From: Lysobacteraceae bacterium
GTDB taxonomy: Bacteria > Pseudomonadota > Gammaproteobacteria > Xanthomonadales > Xanthomonadaceae
NCBI GenBank assembly: GCA_016789405.1
Contig: JAEUPQ010000040.1
Span: 124,001-188,000 of the forward strand
Direction of reading: 5' to 3'
DNA: 64,000 nt
Shown: piece after piece, positions 1 to 7,854 of the stretch
Layout: every line of letters begins with the position of its first letter
How positions within the stretch are numbered: position 1 is the first letter of the stretch
Position numbers and translations under genes: made by a program
Notes under the pieces: model-generated
What the model saw: the letters and a program-made list of their open reading frames with translations, nothing else
What the model was told of the DNA's origin: nothing
Database searches by the model: none

Positions 1-95
1 TACGCATGCGAATGCTGAAAAATCAGGGGTTTGCTGCGATGTCGTCGTCGAGAAAATGGCGATAATGGCAAGTTCTGTCCACTCGCAGTCCGCAC

Positions 96-611
96 ATGCC
101 GCAGCCCGCTTCGTTCGATTACGCGCAACTCATCGCCTGCTCGCAAGGCACGGTGTTCGGTCCTGGCAACGCACGCCTCCCGGCGCCGCCGATGCTGATG
201 TTCGATCGCATCACCTGCATCGACGAGAAGGGCGGATCGCACGGCAAGGGATTGCTGGTGGCGGAACTGGATATCCGCCCTGACCTCTGGTTCTTCGGTT
301 GTCATTTCGAAGGCGATCCGGTGATGCCCGGCTGCCTCGGCCTCGATGCGATGTGGCAGCTCGCTGGCTTCTACCTGCCGTGGCTCGGCGAACCGGGGCG
401 TGGCCGCGCATTGGGCGTCGGCAACGTGAAGTTCAGCGGCCAGGTGCTGCCGACCGCGAAAGTCGTGCGTTACGAGATCGACGTGCGCCGGGTGATGCGC
501 GGCAAGCTGGCGCTGGTCATCGCCGATGGTCGTACCTACGTCGACGACCGCCTGATCTACGAAGCCGAGGGCCTGCGCGTGGGCCTGTTCCAGTCGGTGG
601 AGGGCTTCTGA
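96..611 (+). CDS. fabA: 3-hydroxyacyl-ACP dehydratase/isomerase FabA
   Basis: Cytosolic hotdog-fold enzyme that dehydrates 3-hydroxydecanoyl-ACP and isomerises trans-2- to cis-3-decenoyl-ACP, the branch point of anaerobic unsaturated fatty acid synthesis. At 171 aa it matches the usual length. The active-site motif [20 protein letters not shown] is present, placing the catalytic His at residue 70 and Asp at 84 as in E. coli FabA. An internal start would lose the conserved N-terminal helix, so the ATG at 96 is preferred. Its stop shares a base with the fabB start (TGATG), so the two are probably translationally coupled. A promoter must lie in the first 95 bases or beyond the window edge. Confidence 0.97.
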   Translation: MPQPASFDYAQLIACSQGTVFGPGNARLPAPPMLMFDRITCIDEKGGSHGKGLLVAELDIRPDLWFFGCHFEGDPVMPGCLGLDAMWQLAGFYLPWLGEPGRGRALGVGNVKFSGQVLPTAKVVRYEIDVRRVMRGKLALVIADGRTYVDDRLIYEAEGLRVGLFQSVEGF

Positions 612-1837
612 TGCGTCGCGTCGTCGTCACCGGCTACGGCTTGGTCTCTCCGATCGGCAACGATGCCGACACCGTCTCTGCAGCGCTGCGCAACGGCACC
701 AGCGGGATCGAATTCGTTCCCGAATATGCCGAGAAGGGCTTCCGCAGCCATGTCGCAGGCGTGCCGAAGATCGATCTCGATGGGGCGATCGATCGCAAGC
801 TGAAGCGATTCATGGGCGATGCCGCCGCCTACGCCTACATCTCGATGCGCGATGCCATCGCCGACGCGGGCCTCGACGAAGCACAGGTACGCAACCCGCG
901 TACGGGCGTGATCGCTGGCTCCGGCGGTGCCTCGGCGCACTGGCAGATCGAAACCGGCGATCTCGCGCGCAACAAGGGTGCGCGCAAGGTCGGTGCGTTC
1001 ATGGTGCCGCGCACGATGTGTTCGACCGTGTCCGCGTCGCTGGCGACGGCGTTCGGCATCCAGGGCGTCAGCTACACGATCGCGGCTGCATGCGCCACGT
1101 CCGCGCATTGCATCGGCGCCGCGGCCGACCTGATCCGCCACGGCGCACAGGACATCGTGATGGCCGGCGGCGGTGAAGAACTGCACTGGGGTCTGTCCGT
1201 GCAGTTCGACGCGATGGGCGCGCTGTCCAGCAACTTCAACGCGACGCCGCAGAGCGCCTCGCGTCCGTACGATGCGACTCGCGATGGTTTCGTCATCGGT
1301 GCCGGTGGCGGCATCCTCGTGCTGGAAGAATACGAACACGCGAAGGCGCGCGGTGCGCGCATCCATGCCGAACTCGTCGGCTATGGCGTGACCTCGGATG
1401 GCGCCGACATGGTCGCGCCGAACGGCGAGGGCGCGGTGCGCTGCATGCGTCTGGCCATGCAGGGCTTCCCCGGCGGAAGCGAGCCGGTCGGCACCATCGA
1501 CTACCTCAATACGCATGGCACGTCGACGCCTTTGGGCGACGTCACCGAGATCGAAGCCGTTCGCGAAGCCTTCGGCGGCGTGATCCCGCCGTTCTCCTCG
1601 ACCAAGGCGCTGACCGGTCACTCGCTCGGCGCCGCAAGCGTGCATGAAGCGATCTACAGCCTGCTCATGCTGCGCGACGGTTTCATGGCCGGCTCCGCGA
1701 ACATCGAAACGCTCGACCCGCGCGTCGAAGGCTACCCGGTGCTGCGCGAAACGCGCGACGCATCGCTGCGCACGGTCATGTCGAACAGCTTCGGCTTCGG
1801 CGGCACCAACGCGACGCTGGTGTTCCGCAAAGCATGA
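611..1837 (+). CDS. fabB: 3-oxoacyl-ACP synthase I FabB
   Basis: Beta-ketoacyl-ACP synthase I, which condenses malonyl-ACP with acyl-ACP and elongates the cis-3-decenoyl-ACP made by FabA. The 408-aa product has the full thiolase fold. The catalytic Cys161 lies in AAACATSAH, and the two active-site His residues are 302 ([11 protein letters not shown]) and 337 (TGHSLGAAS). The C-terminal [10 protein letters not shown] motif is intact. The reading frame is open far upstream, but the ATG at 611 overlaps the fabA stop and begins MRRVVVTG, the normal KAS start. The fabAB pair is typical of gammaproteobacteria that make unsaturated fatty acids anaerobically. Confidence 0.97.
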   Translation: MRRVVVTGYGLVSPIGNDADTVSAALRNGTSGIEFVPEYAEKGFRSHVAGVPKIDLDGAIDRKLKRFMGDAAAYAYISMRDAIADAGLDEAQVRNPRTGVIAGSGGASAHWQIETGDLARNKGARKVGAFMVPRTMCSTVSASLATAFGIQGVSYTIAAACATSAHCIGAAADLIRHGAQDIVMAGGGEELHWGLSVQFDAMGALSSNFNATPQSASRPYDATRDGFVIGAGGGILVLEEYEHAKARGARIHAELVGYGVTSDGADMVAPNGEGAVRCMRLAMQGFPGGSEPVGTIDYLNTHGTSTPLGDVTEIEAVREAFGGVIPPFSSTKALTGHSLGAASVHEAIYSLLMLRDGFMAGSANIETLDPRVEGYPVLRETRDASLRTVMSNSFGFGGTNATLVFRKA

Positions 1838-1848
1838 AGCTGCCGATC

Positions 1849-1878
1849 GCACCGTTCCGGCACAGATCGGAACGGTGC
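1849..1878. terminator. Hairpin between convergent fabB and ppk2
   Basis: A perfect 11-bp stem (GCACCGTTCCG paired with CGGAACGGTGC) closes an 8-base loop, 11 bases past the fabB stop and 17 bases before the end of the convergent kinase gene. There is no T-run, so it is a likely but unproven bidirectional terminator or mRNA-stabilising hairpin. Confidence 0.55.
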
Positions 1879-1895
1879 GCTTCGCTCCAGACGCT

Positions 1896-2678
1896 TCACT
1901 CCAGGTCTGGCAGCGGCTTCACCACCGAGTAGGTTTCCTTCTTGGGCTTGCCGGCCAGCGGCGGGAACTCCACCGGCTCCGGCTTGATCTGCGTATCCGG
2001 CAGGCGGTCGAGCAGGTCGCGGATCATCGTCAGCCGGCCGCGCTTCTGGTCGTTGAAATCCACGAGCGTCCATGGCGCGTAGTCGGTGTGCGTGGCCTTG
2101 AGCATGACCTCGCGCGCCTTGGTGTACTCGGCGTACTTCGCGCGGGCCTCGATGTCGATCGGCGATAGCTTCCAGCCCTTGAGCGGGTCTTCGCGGCGTT
2201 CGGCGAAACGTTTTTCCTGCTCGTCCTGGTCGCAGCACAGCCAGTACTTGAACAGCAGGATGCCGTCGTCGACCAGCATCTTCTCGAACACCGGCGCCTG
2301 TTTCAGGAACGCCTTCACCTGTTTGTCGTCGGCGAAGCCCATGACCTTCTCGACGCCGGCGCGGTTGTACCAGCTGCGGTCGAACAGCACGATCTCGCCG
2401 GCGGCGGGCAGGTGCGGCACGTAGCGCTGGAAATACCACTGGCTGCGCTCGCGCTCGCTCGGTTTGGGCAGGGCGACGGTGCGGCACTGGCGCGGGTTGA
2501 TGTGCGCGGTGATCGCATCGATCACGCCGCCCTTGCCGGCGGTGTCGCGGCCTTCGATCAACACGAGGATGCGCCGTCCGGTGTGGGAAGCCCAGCGCGC
2601 CATCGACGCCAGCTCGCGCTGCAGCGGCTCCAGTCGTTCCTCGTAGTCCTTGCGCTTGAGCTTTTCGGGTTTGGTCAT
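1896..2678 (-). CDS. ppk2: Polyphosphate kinase 2
   Basis: PPK2-family kinase that transfers phosphate between inorganic polyphosphate and nucleotides. The class I enzymes usually favour phosphorylation of GDP/ADP. The 260-aa product has the P-loop EGRDTAGKGG at about residues 42-51, the Walker B/lid motif LFDRSWYNRAGVE with Asp100, and the conserved RREDPLKGWKLSPID segment. The frame stays open upstream, but that extension is low-complexity, so MTKPEKLKRKDYE at 2678 is taken as the start. It is the last gene of a leftward group with moaB and an HTH gene. Nucleotide preference cannot be read from the sequence. Confidence 0.93.
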   Translation of the reverse strand: MTKPEKLKRKDYEERLEPLQRELASMARWASHTGRRILVLIEGRDTAGKGGVIDAITAHINPRQCRTVALPKPSERERSQWYFQRYVPHLPAAGEIVLFDRSWYNRAGVEKVMGFADDKQVKAFLKQAPVFEKMLVDDGILLFKYWLCCDQDEQEKRFAERREDPLKGWKLSPIDIEARAKYAEYTKAREVMLKATHTDYAPWTLVDFNDQKRGRLTMIRDLLDRLPDTQIKPEPVEFPPLAGKPKKETYSVVKPLPDLE

Positions 2679-2754
2679 GGGTATGTCCGATGGTTTGCTG
2701 CTCGCCGAAGGACGCAAACAGGTCCCTCGTGATGCTCGGGATGACAGGACGGGA

Positions 2755-3144
2755 TCAGGTGCGCTTTGCGCGTTTCGCTGGCGCCCGCTTGCGCGCCGGC
2801 TTCGCCGGTGCATCCTCCGGTCGCGCACCGGCGGCCATGCTCTTCGCGACTTCCAGCAGCGCGCCCTGCTGTTTGGTGTTGAGCGCGCGATAGGCGGCGA
2901 GCAGGTCGTGTTCGCCCTTGGTGCGAGTCGGGTCGAGGGTGCTGGCGACTTCGGCCAGCAGCGCGCCGGCGGGCACGCCGAAGGTGCGGGCGAGGGCATC
3001 GATCTGGTCACGGCCGGGCAACTTCTCGTCCTTCAGCCAGGCGCTGACCGTGCTGGCGCCAGCACGCGGGATGGCGGTGGCGAGGTCGGTGACCGACAGG
3101 CCGGTGGCCTTGGTCAGCAGGCGCAGGGTGTTGCCGATCGACAT
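2755..3144 (-). CDS. XRE-type helix-turn-helix protein with basic tail
   Basis: A 129-aa protein. Residues 1-65 read as a lambda-repressor/XRE-like DNA-binding fold ([10 protein letters not shown], then [22 protein letters not shown]). A predicted helical segment follows ([23 protein letters not shown]), and the last 20 residues are a Lys/Arg/Pro/Ala tail. A strong ribosome site (AAGGAG) sits upstream of the ATG. It starts 3 bases after the moaB stop and lies upstream of ppk2, so it probably belongs to that operon. Inference: a small nucleoid-associated or autoregulatory DNA-binding protein. Its target is unknown. Confidence 0.75.
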   Translation of the reverse strand: MSIGNTLRLLTKATGLSVTDLATAIPRAGASTVSAWLKDEKLPGRDQIDALARTFGVPAGALLAEVASTLDPTRTKGEHDLLAAYRALNTKQQGALLEVAKSMAAGARPEDAPAKPARKRAPAKRAKRT

Positions 3145-3147
3145 GGC

Positions 3148-3666
3148 TTACTCCTTGAGGCGGGGCCGCAGGGTGGCAAGGTTGCACGGTTTCGTGCGCG
3201 CGTCGAGTTGGGCGCGGACGATCTTTTCCCAGGCGGTTCGACAGGCCGAGGTGGAGCCGGGCAGGGCGAACAGGAAGGTGCCGTTGGCCAGGCCCGCGAA
3301 CGCTCGCGACTGCAGGGTCGAGGTGCCGATCTCGTCGAAGCTGATCGCCCGGAACAGCTCGCCGAACCCGGGCATCTCCTTGTCGAGCAGCGGCAGCAGC
3401 GCCTCGGGCGTCGAATCGCGGCCGGTGAAGCCGGTACCGCCGGTCACGATGATGCCGTCTACCGCCGGATCGGCGATCCAGATCGACACTTGTGCCCGCA
3501 GTTTGTAGCGGTCGTCGGGCAGCAGCGCGCGGTCATGCAGCGTGTGGCCGGCCTCGACCAGCGCCTCGGCGAGATAGCCGCCGGAACTGTCCTCGGCCAG
3601 CGTGCGGGTGTCGGAGACGGTGAGGACGCAGAGGGACAGGGGGATGAGGTTTGGTTGGGCGGTCAT
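3148..3666 (-). CDS. moaB: Molybdenum cofactor biosynthesis protein MoaB
   Basis: MogA/MoaB-family protein of 172 aa, thought to adenylylate molybdopterin before molybdenum insertion. The family signatures are present: [18 protein letters not shown] near the N terminus, the nucleotide-binding [19 protein letters not shown], and the C-terminal [21 protein letters not shown]. The frame opens 18 codons earlier, but MTAQPN at 3666 fits the family N terminus better. No other molybdenum cofactor genes are in the window. It is the first gene of a tight leftward group with the HTH gene and ppk2. Confidence 0.92.
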   Translation of the reverse strand: MTAQPNLIPLSLCVLTVSDTRTLAEDSSGGYLAEALVEAGHTLHDRALLPDDRYKLRAQVSIWIADPAVDGIIVTGGTGFTGRDSTPEALLPLLDKEMPGFGELFRAISFDEIGTSTLQSRAFAGLANGTFLFALPGSTSACRTAWEKIVRAQLDARTKPCNLATLRPRLKE

Positions 3667-3677
3667 GGGTTGTCGAT

Positions 3678-4046
3678 TTACCAAGCAATGGTTTCGATAC
3701 GAATTTGCGGCTCCATCCACAACCTCAGCCCGTTCGGGATCGGAGAGTGGCCGTCATATTTGCCTTCGATGCAGTGCGGTGCAGCGAATTCGATGAACCT
3801 GCCAGCTTTCTCATCGACCACGCGAATCCCGGGGCTGTTTCGTATCACGCATCTTGATATGGGGTCGGGAAGGTGGTCCGTCCACAGGATGATTTCGATG
3901 TCTGCGTCATATTGCCAGATGGTCAGTTGAAGGCGGAGCGGTGTTTGTTCCAGCGCGTATTGATAGAACAAGCCATCTTGATCCTTGACCGGCATTGCGT
4001 CGAAAAGGCTCAAGACTTCCATCGGGTCCCAGACAAGAAATGTCAT
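3678..4046 (-). CDS. Hypothetical protein, orphan immunity-like
   Basis: A 122-aa protein (MTFLVWDPMEVLSLFDAMP...) with no signal peptide or membrane segment. It is rich in aromatic and acidic residues (LTIWQYDADIEIILWTDHL; PHCIEGKYDGHSPIPNGL) and its codon use is less G/C-biased than its neighbours'. The start overlaps the stop of the GFA gene by 4 bases (ATGA), so it is co-translated with it. I do not recognise a named family. Its size and composition resemble orphan immunity-type proteins common in this bacterial family, but no toxin gene is adjacent, so this is only a guess. Confidence 0.7.
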   Translation of the reverse strand: MTFLVWDPMEVLSLFDAMPVKDQDGLFYQYALEQTPLRLQLTIWQYDADIEIILWTDHLPDPISRCVIRNSPGIRVVDEKAGRFIEFAAPHCIEGKYDGHSPIPNGLRLWMEPQIRIETIAW

Positions 4047-4453
4047 GTCGCGTACGCCTCCTGTTCTGAGGCGTTGCCGACGGTATGCCAATCGGCCCTG
4101 TATTCCACAAAGATATCCCTGATCTCGATTCCGCCCAGCGGCGTATCCACCGTCCCCAGCGAGAACGCGACCAGTCCGGGCTCCTTCGTTTCGTCGCGCC
4201 AGAACAGCGAGGCGCCGCAGCCGGTGCAGAAGCCGCGCTCGGCGGTGGGCGAGGAGCGATACCACGCGAGCCTGCCGGCATCGTCTTCGATGGACAGCTG
4301 CGAGGCCGACACCGTGGCGTAGGTCGCGAACGCGGCGCCGTGGCTCTTGCGGCACATCGAGCAATGGCAGTGCGTGACCCTGTCGAAGCCGCCCTCGACG
4401 CGGTAGCGCACGCTGCCGCAGAGACAGCTGCCGGCATGTACTGCGGCGCTCAC
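4043..4453 (-). CDS. GFA-family zinc protein (glutathione-dependent formaldehyde-activating enzyme-like)
   Basis: A 136-aa CENP-V/GFA-domain protein. The zinc-binding cysteines are all visible: GSCLCGSVRY near residue 10, CHCSMCRKSHGAAF near 30, and GFCTGCGASLFW near 75. Family members bind one or two zinc ions. Some add glutathione to formaldehyde, but most are uncharacterised, so the specific reaction is not claimed. It overlaps the GNAT gene upstream and the hypothetical gene downstream by 4 bases each, making a three-gene coupled operon. Confidence 0.88.
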   Translation of the reverse strand: MSAAVHAGSCLCGSVRYRVEGGFDRVTHCHCSMCRKSHGAAFATYATVSASQLSIEDDAGRLAWYRSSPTAERGFCTGCGASLFWRDETKEPGLVAFSLGTVDTPLGGIEIRDIFVEYRADWHTVGNASEQEAYAT

Positions 4454-4920
4454 GGGTCATCGCTCCATGTGTTCGCCAGCGGCAGCTGGAAGCGCAGGGT
4501 TTCGTCGTACTGCACCCAGCCTTCCGCGCGATACAGCGCCTGCGCGCCATGGTTGTCTGGCATGGTCTCCAGTTCGAGGCGGATCGCGCCGGCTTCGCGG
4601 CCGAATGTGGCGGCGGTCGACAGCAGCGCCTGCGCCACGCCCTTGCGGCGCGCGTGCGCGGCGACGAACAGGTCGTTGAGGATGAAGGTGCGCTGCGCGC
4701 GCACCGAGGAGAACATCGGGTAGAGCTGGGTGAAGCCGGCTGGCGTGCCATCGAGTTCGGCGAGGAAGATCACCGACTCGTCGCGCGCCAGGCGTTCGTG
4801 CAGGAAGCGCGTGGCCACGGCCAGATCAGGTACCTGCGAATAGAAGGTGCGGTAATCGGCGAACAGCGGTGCCAATGCTTCGAGGTCGTCGAGCGTGGCG
4901 CGTCGGGTGGTGACGGGCAT
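4450..4920 (-). CDS. GNAT-family N-acetyltransferase
   Basis: A 156-aa acetyl-CoA-dependent acyltransferase of the GNAT fold. Motif A, with the pyrophosphate-binding loop (LFVAAHARRKGVAQALL), is at about residues 88-104. The following LELETMPDNHGAQALYRAEGW matches motif B. The substrate is unknown. The start MPVTTRRATLDDLEALAPLF is the standard GNAT N terminus; the longer open frame upstream reads into the adjacent palindromic repeat and is rejected. It is the first gene of a coupled operon with the GFA and hypothetical genes. Confidence 0.9.
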   Translation of the reverse strand: MPVTTRRATLDDLEALAPLFADYRTFYSQVPDLAVATRFLHERLARDESVIFLAELDGTPAGFTQLYPMFSSVRAQRTFILNDLFVAAHARRKGVAQALLSTAATFGREAGAIRLELETMPDNHGAQALYRAEGWVQYDETLRFQLPLANTWSDDP

Positions 4921-5010
4921 GGGGAGTCGTCCTGTGGCATTCGATGTCGCGATGCTAGCAGGCGGATCGTTTCCAGCGCGGAACGCTGTTGTCCGTGGCA
5001 CACGGCTTTC

Positions 5011-5076
5011 GTAGAGCGGAGCTTGCTCCGCTCGCTTCTTCCGGGAAAAGCATGAGCGGAGCAAGCTCCGCTCTAC
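5011..5076. repeat. GTAG-type REP pair, copy A (SMAG-like)
   Basis: Two inverted copies of the palindromic unit GAGCGGAGCTTGCTCCGCTC (9-bp arms around TT), each ending outward in GTAG/CTAC, separated by about 20 bases. The whole element is an imperfect inverted repeat. The same unit recurs near 9.8, 14.0 and 21.9 kb. The GTAG end and paired arrangement resemble SMAG REPs of Stenotrophomonas, which are mobilised by RAYT transposases. It lies between the GNAT operon promoter region and the end of rsmE. Confidence 0.9.
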
Positions 5077-5105
5077 AGGCGATGCATCGGGGTTCGGGTG
5101 ATCCG

Positions 5106-5837
5106 TCAGAGATCCCCGAACCGCGCCTGCATGGCCGCGATCGCGGCAAGGCCGGCGGTCTCGGTGCGCAGCACGCGCGGACCGAGGCGCAGGCCGCTGA
5201 AACCGTGCTGCGCGAGCAACTCGCGATCCTTCGCCGACCAGCCGCCTTCCGGGCCGATGCCGATGACCACGTCGCATGTCGGTCGCGCAAGCGTTTCGAA
5301 CCGGTGTTCGCCCTGCGGATCGAGCGTGAGCTTGAGTGCATCGGCATCCATGGCTGCGGCGGCTTCGCCGAGGCCGCGCGCCGGCAGCAGTTCGGGGATG
5401 CGTGCGCGACCGCTCTGTTCGCAGGCCGAGGTCACGACGCTGCGCCAGTGCGCCATGCGCTTGTCGAGACGCTCGCCGTCGAGCCTGACCTCGGTGCGAT
5501 CGGCGAACACCGGCGCAATGGCCGACACGCCCAGCTCGGTGGCCTTCTGCAGGATCAGGTCCATCTTCTCGCCACGGGCGATGCCCTGCAGCAGCACGAG
5601 GCGCAGCGGTGATTCGTTGTCGATCGCGCGCGCGCCGCCGATCTCGGCATCGACGCCGCGCTTGGTCACGGTGGCGAGCGTGGCTTCGTAGTCGTGCCCG
5701 TCGCCGTTGAACAGCACGCAGGCTTCGCCTTCGCGCAGGCGGAGCACGCGCACCAGGTGCGTGGCCGCGCTTTCGGGCAGGGTCACGCGTGCGCCGGGCG
5801 CGAGCGGCTGGTCGACGAAGACTCGGGTCAGGCGCAT
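5106..5837 (-). CDS. rsmE: 16S rRNA m3U1498 methyltransferase RsmE
   Basis: SPOUT-class methyltransferase that methylates N3 of U1498 in 16S rRNA. The 243-aa length equals that of E. coli RsmE. The N-terminal PUA-like domain (MRLTRVFVDQPL... THLVRVLRL) and the C-terminal SAM-binding trefoil knot (IGIGPEGGWSAKDRELL, then GLRLGPRVLRTETA) are intact. The long open frame upstream lies inside bioA in another frame and is not used. The start codon at 5837 lies inside the last codons of bioA (10-base overlap), so the two genes are translationally coupled. Confidence 0.96.
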   Translation of the reverse strand: MRLTRVFVDQPLAPGARVTLPESAATHLVRVLRLREGEACVLFNGDGHDYEATLATVTKRGVDAEIGGARAIDNESPLRLVLLQGIARGEKMDLILQKATELGVSAIAPVFADRTEVRLDGERLDKRMAHWRSVVTSACEQSGRARIPELLPARGLGEAAAAMDADALKLTLDPQGEHRFETLARPTCDVVIGIGPEGGWSAKDRELLAQHGFSGLRLGPRVLRTETAGLAAIAAMQARFGDL

Positions 5838-7219
5838 CGTGCGGCCTCCTTCAGGCAGGCATGGGTGGCGTCGGCGATCTGCGTCAGTTGCGCATCGTCG
5901 ACGCAGTAGGGCGGCATCCAGTACAGCACGTCGCCGAGCGGGCGCAGCAGCACGCCATGATCGAGCGCGGTGCGATACATGCGCAGTCCGCGACGCCCCG
6001 CGATCTCGACCGCGTGTCCGTCTTCGCGGTTCTCCGGTTCGGGGTGCAGTTCGATGGCGACGACCATCCCGGCCTGGCGCACTTCGGCGACCAGGGGATT
6101 GGACGCGAAGGACGATGCGAGGTCGCCCATCTTCCTTGCCGTGACCCGGTTGCGCGCGATCACGTCGTCGCCCTGGAGGATGTCCAGCGAGGCCAGCGCC
6201 GCGGCGCAGGCCAGCGGGTTGCCGCTGTAGCTGTGCGAATGCAGGAACGCGCGTTCGCGGGAGTCGTCGAGGAAGCCTTCGTAGATCTGCTGGGTCGCCA
6301 GCACGGCGGCCAGCGGAAGGAAGCCGCCGGTGAGTCCCTTCGACACGCACATCAGATCGGGCATGACGCCCGCCTGCTCGAAGGCGAACAGCGTGCCGGT
6401 GCGGCCGAAGCCGGTGGCGATCTCGTCGGCGATCAGGAATACGCCGTGCACGTCGCACAGGTCGCGCACCCGCTTGAGGTACACCGGGTCATGCATGCGC
6501 ATGCCGCCTGCGCACTGCAGCCGCGGTTCGAGGATCAGCGCACAGACTTCGCCGGGATGCTCGTCGAGCAGGCGGGCGAGGGCATCGGCAGCGTCCTCGG
6601 CGCGGCGCGCGGCATCGGCCGGCGTGCTCGCGCCGAAGGCATCTGGCGAGGGCGCGAACAGTACGTCGAGCAGCAAGGGCGCGTAGACGCGGCGGTACAA
6701 CGGGATGTCGCCGACCGACAGCGCGCCGACGGTCTCGCCGTGGTAGCTGTTGGTCAGCGCGACGAACTTCGTGCGGTTCGGTTCGTCGCCACGGTTGCGA
6801 TACCAGTGGAAGGCCATTTTCAGCGCCACCTCGACGCCGGCAGAGCCATTGTCGGCGTAGAACACCTTCGCGAGTGGGGCGCGACCCGGCTGGCGCGGCG
6901 CCACGTCGAGCAGGCGTTCGGCCAGTTCCACGGCCGGTGCGTGCGAGAAGCCGGCCAGGATGACCTGCTCCAGGGTGCGTGCCTGGCGGCCGATGGCGTC
7001 GGCGATGCGTGGTTCGGCATGGCCGTGGATGTTCGTCCACCAGCTGCTCACCGCGTCGAGGGTGCGGCGGCCGTCGTGACCGATCAGCCAGGGGCCTTCA
7101 CCGCGGGCCACGGGCAGCAGGGGCAGGGCGTGCGGGTGCTCGCGCATCTGCGTGCAGGGGTGCCAGAGCACGTCGAGATCGCGGGTGCGCCAATGGTCGG
7201 CGTCGCGGTCGTTTATCAT
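5828..7219 (-). CDS. bioA: Adenosylmethionine-8-amino-7-oxononanoate transaminase BioA
   Basis: PLP-dependent class III aminotransferase that converts KAPA to DAPA with SAM as amino donor, in biotin synthesis. The 463-aa product carries LWHPCTQM near the N terminus, SSWWTNIHGHAEP, the PLP motif FLIADEIATGFGRTG and the Schiff-base lysine in CVSKGLTGGFLPLA. An in-frame ATG six codons upstream (7237) is possible, but the GAGG 9 bases before 7219 supports the shorter form. It overlaps rsmE by 10 bases. It diverges from nudE across 59 bases, which must hold both promoters. Confidence 0.95.
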   Translation of the reverse strand: MINDRDADHWRTRDLDVLWHPCTQMREHPHALPLLPVARGEGPWLIGHDGRRTLDAVSSWWTNIHGHAEPRIADAIGRQARTLEQVILAGFSHAPAVELAERLLDVAPRQPGRAPLAKVFYADNGSAGVEVALKMAFHWYRNRGDEPNRTKFVALTNSYHGETVGALSVGDIPLYRRVYAPLLLDVLFAPSPDAFGASTPADAARRAEDAADALARLLDEHPGEVCALILEPRLQCAGGMRMHDPVYLKRVRDLCDVHGVFLIADEIATGFGRTGTLFAFEQAGVMPDLMCVSKGLTGGFLPLAAVLATQQIYEGFLDDSRERAFLHSHSYSGNPLACAAALASLDILQGDDVIARNRVTARKMGDLASSFASNPLVAEVRQAGMVVAIELHPEPENREDGHAVEIAGRRGLRMYRTALDHGVLLRPLGDVLYWMPPYCVDDAQLTQIADATHACLKEAARCA

Positions 7220-7278
7220 CGGGGGATGCCTCGTCATCCCGACATTATCGCCCGTCCTGCCGCCGGCCCGGTGGGCGC

Positions 7279-7854
7279 ATGAGCCGCTCCCTTCCGATCA
7301 TCCACAAGCGCACGCGCCATCAGGGCGACGGAGACCGCGTGGTCGAAGAGCTGGACCTGGAGTTTTCCAACGGCGAGCGCCGCCTGTACCACCGCGTCGA
7401 ACCGGTGGGCAACGGGGCGGTGATCGTGGTCCCGATGATCGACGACCACACCGCGCTGCTGATCCGGGAGTACGCCGCAGGGACCCATCGCTACGAGCTG
7501 GGTCTGGTCAAGGGACGCATCGACGATGGCGAGACGCCGGAAGAGGCGGCGAACCGGGAGCTGAAGGAGGAGGCCGGCTACGGCGCGCGTTCGCTCACCG
7601 TGCTGCGACGCCTGACCCTGGCACCGACCTACATGGGGCACGAGGCCGTGCTGGTCCTGGCCCGCGACCTGTACGAGGAGCGGTTGATCGGCGACGAGCC
7701 CGAGCAGCTCGAAGTCGTGCCCTGGCGCCTCGACGCGCTGCACGAACTGATGTTCGTCGAAGAATTCTCGGAAGGGCGCTCCATCGCGGCGCTCTTCCTC
7801 GTCAAGGAACTGTTTTCAAGAGGACACGAAACCGATGCCCATGCTGCTCGATGA
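7279..7854 (+). CDS. nudE: ADP compounds hydrolase NudE
   Basis: Nudix hydrolase of 191 aa, active in E. coli on Ap3A, ADP-ribose and NADH. The Nudix box is complete, from GRIDDGETPEEAANRELKEE through AGY at about residues 87-110. The family N terminus (SLPIIHKRTRHQGDGDRVVEE) and the segment following the Nudix box (LTLAPTYMGHEAVLVLARDL) agree with NudE rather than other Nudix proteins. The open frame upstream is antisense to bioA, so ATG 7279 is used. Its last 20 bases overlap cysQ, as nudE and cysQ do in related genomes. Confidence 0.92.
   Translation: MSRSLPIIHKRTRHQGDGDRVVEELDLEFSNGERRLYHRVEPVGNGAVIVVPMIDDHTALLIREYAAGTHRYELGLVKGRIDDGETPEEAANRELKEEAGYGARSLTVLRRLTLAPTYMGHEAVLVLARDLYEERLIGDEPEQLEVVPWRLDALHELMFVEEFSEGRSIAALFLVKELFSRGHETDAHAAR

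Noticed and set aside
557-1852. 431-codon open frame antisense to fabB
   Set aside because: It mirrors the codon pattern of fabB; the product is Arg/Ala/His-rich with no motif. A shadow of a high-GC gene.
2650-3930. 426-codon + strand frame over moaB and the HTH gene
   Set aside because: Antisense shadow; Gly/Arg/Gln-rich, no motif, no ribosome site.
7220-7237. Upstream ATG of bioA adding six residues
   Set aside because: It has no well-spaced ribosome site, whereas GAGG stands 9 bases before the ATG at 7219. Not excluded.
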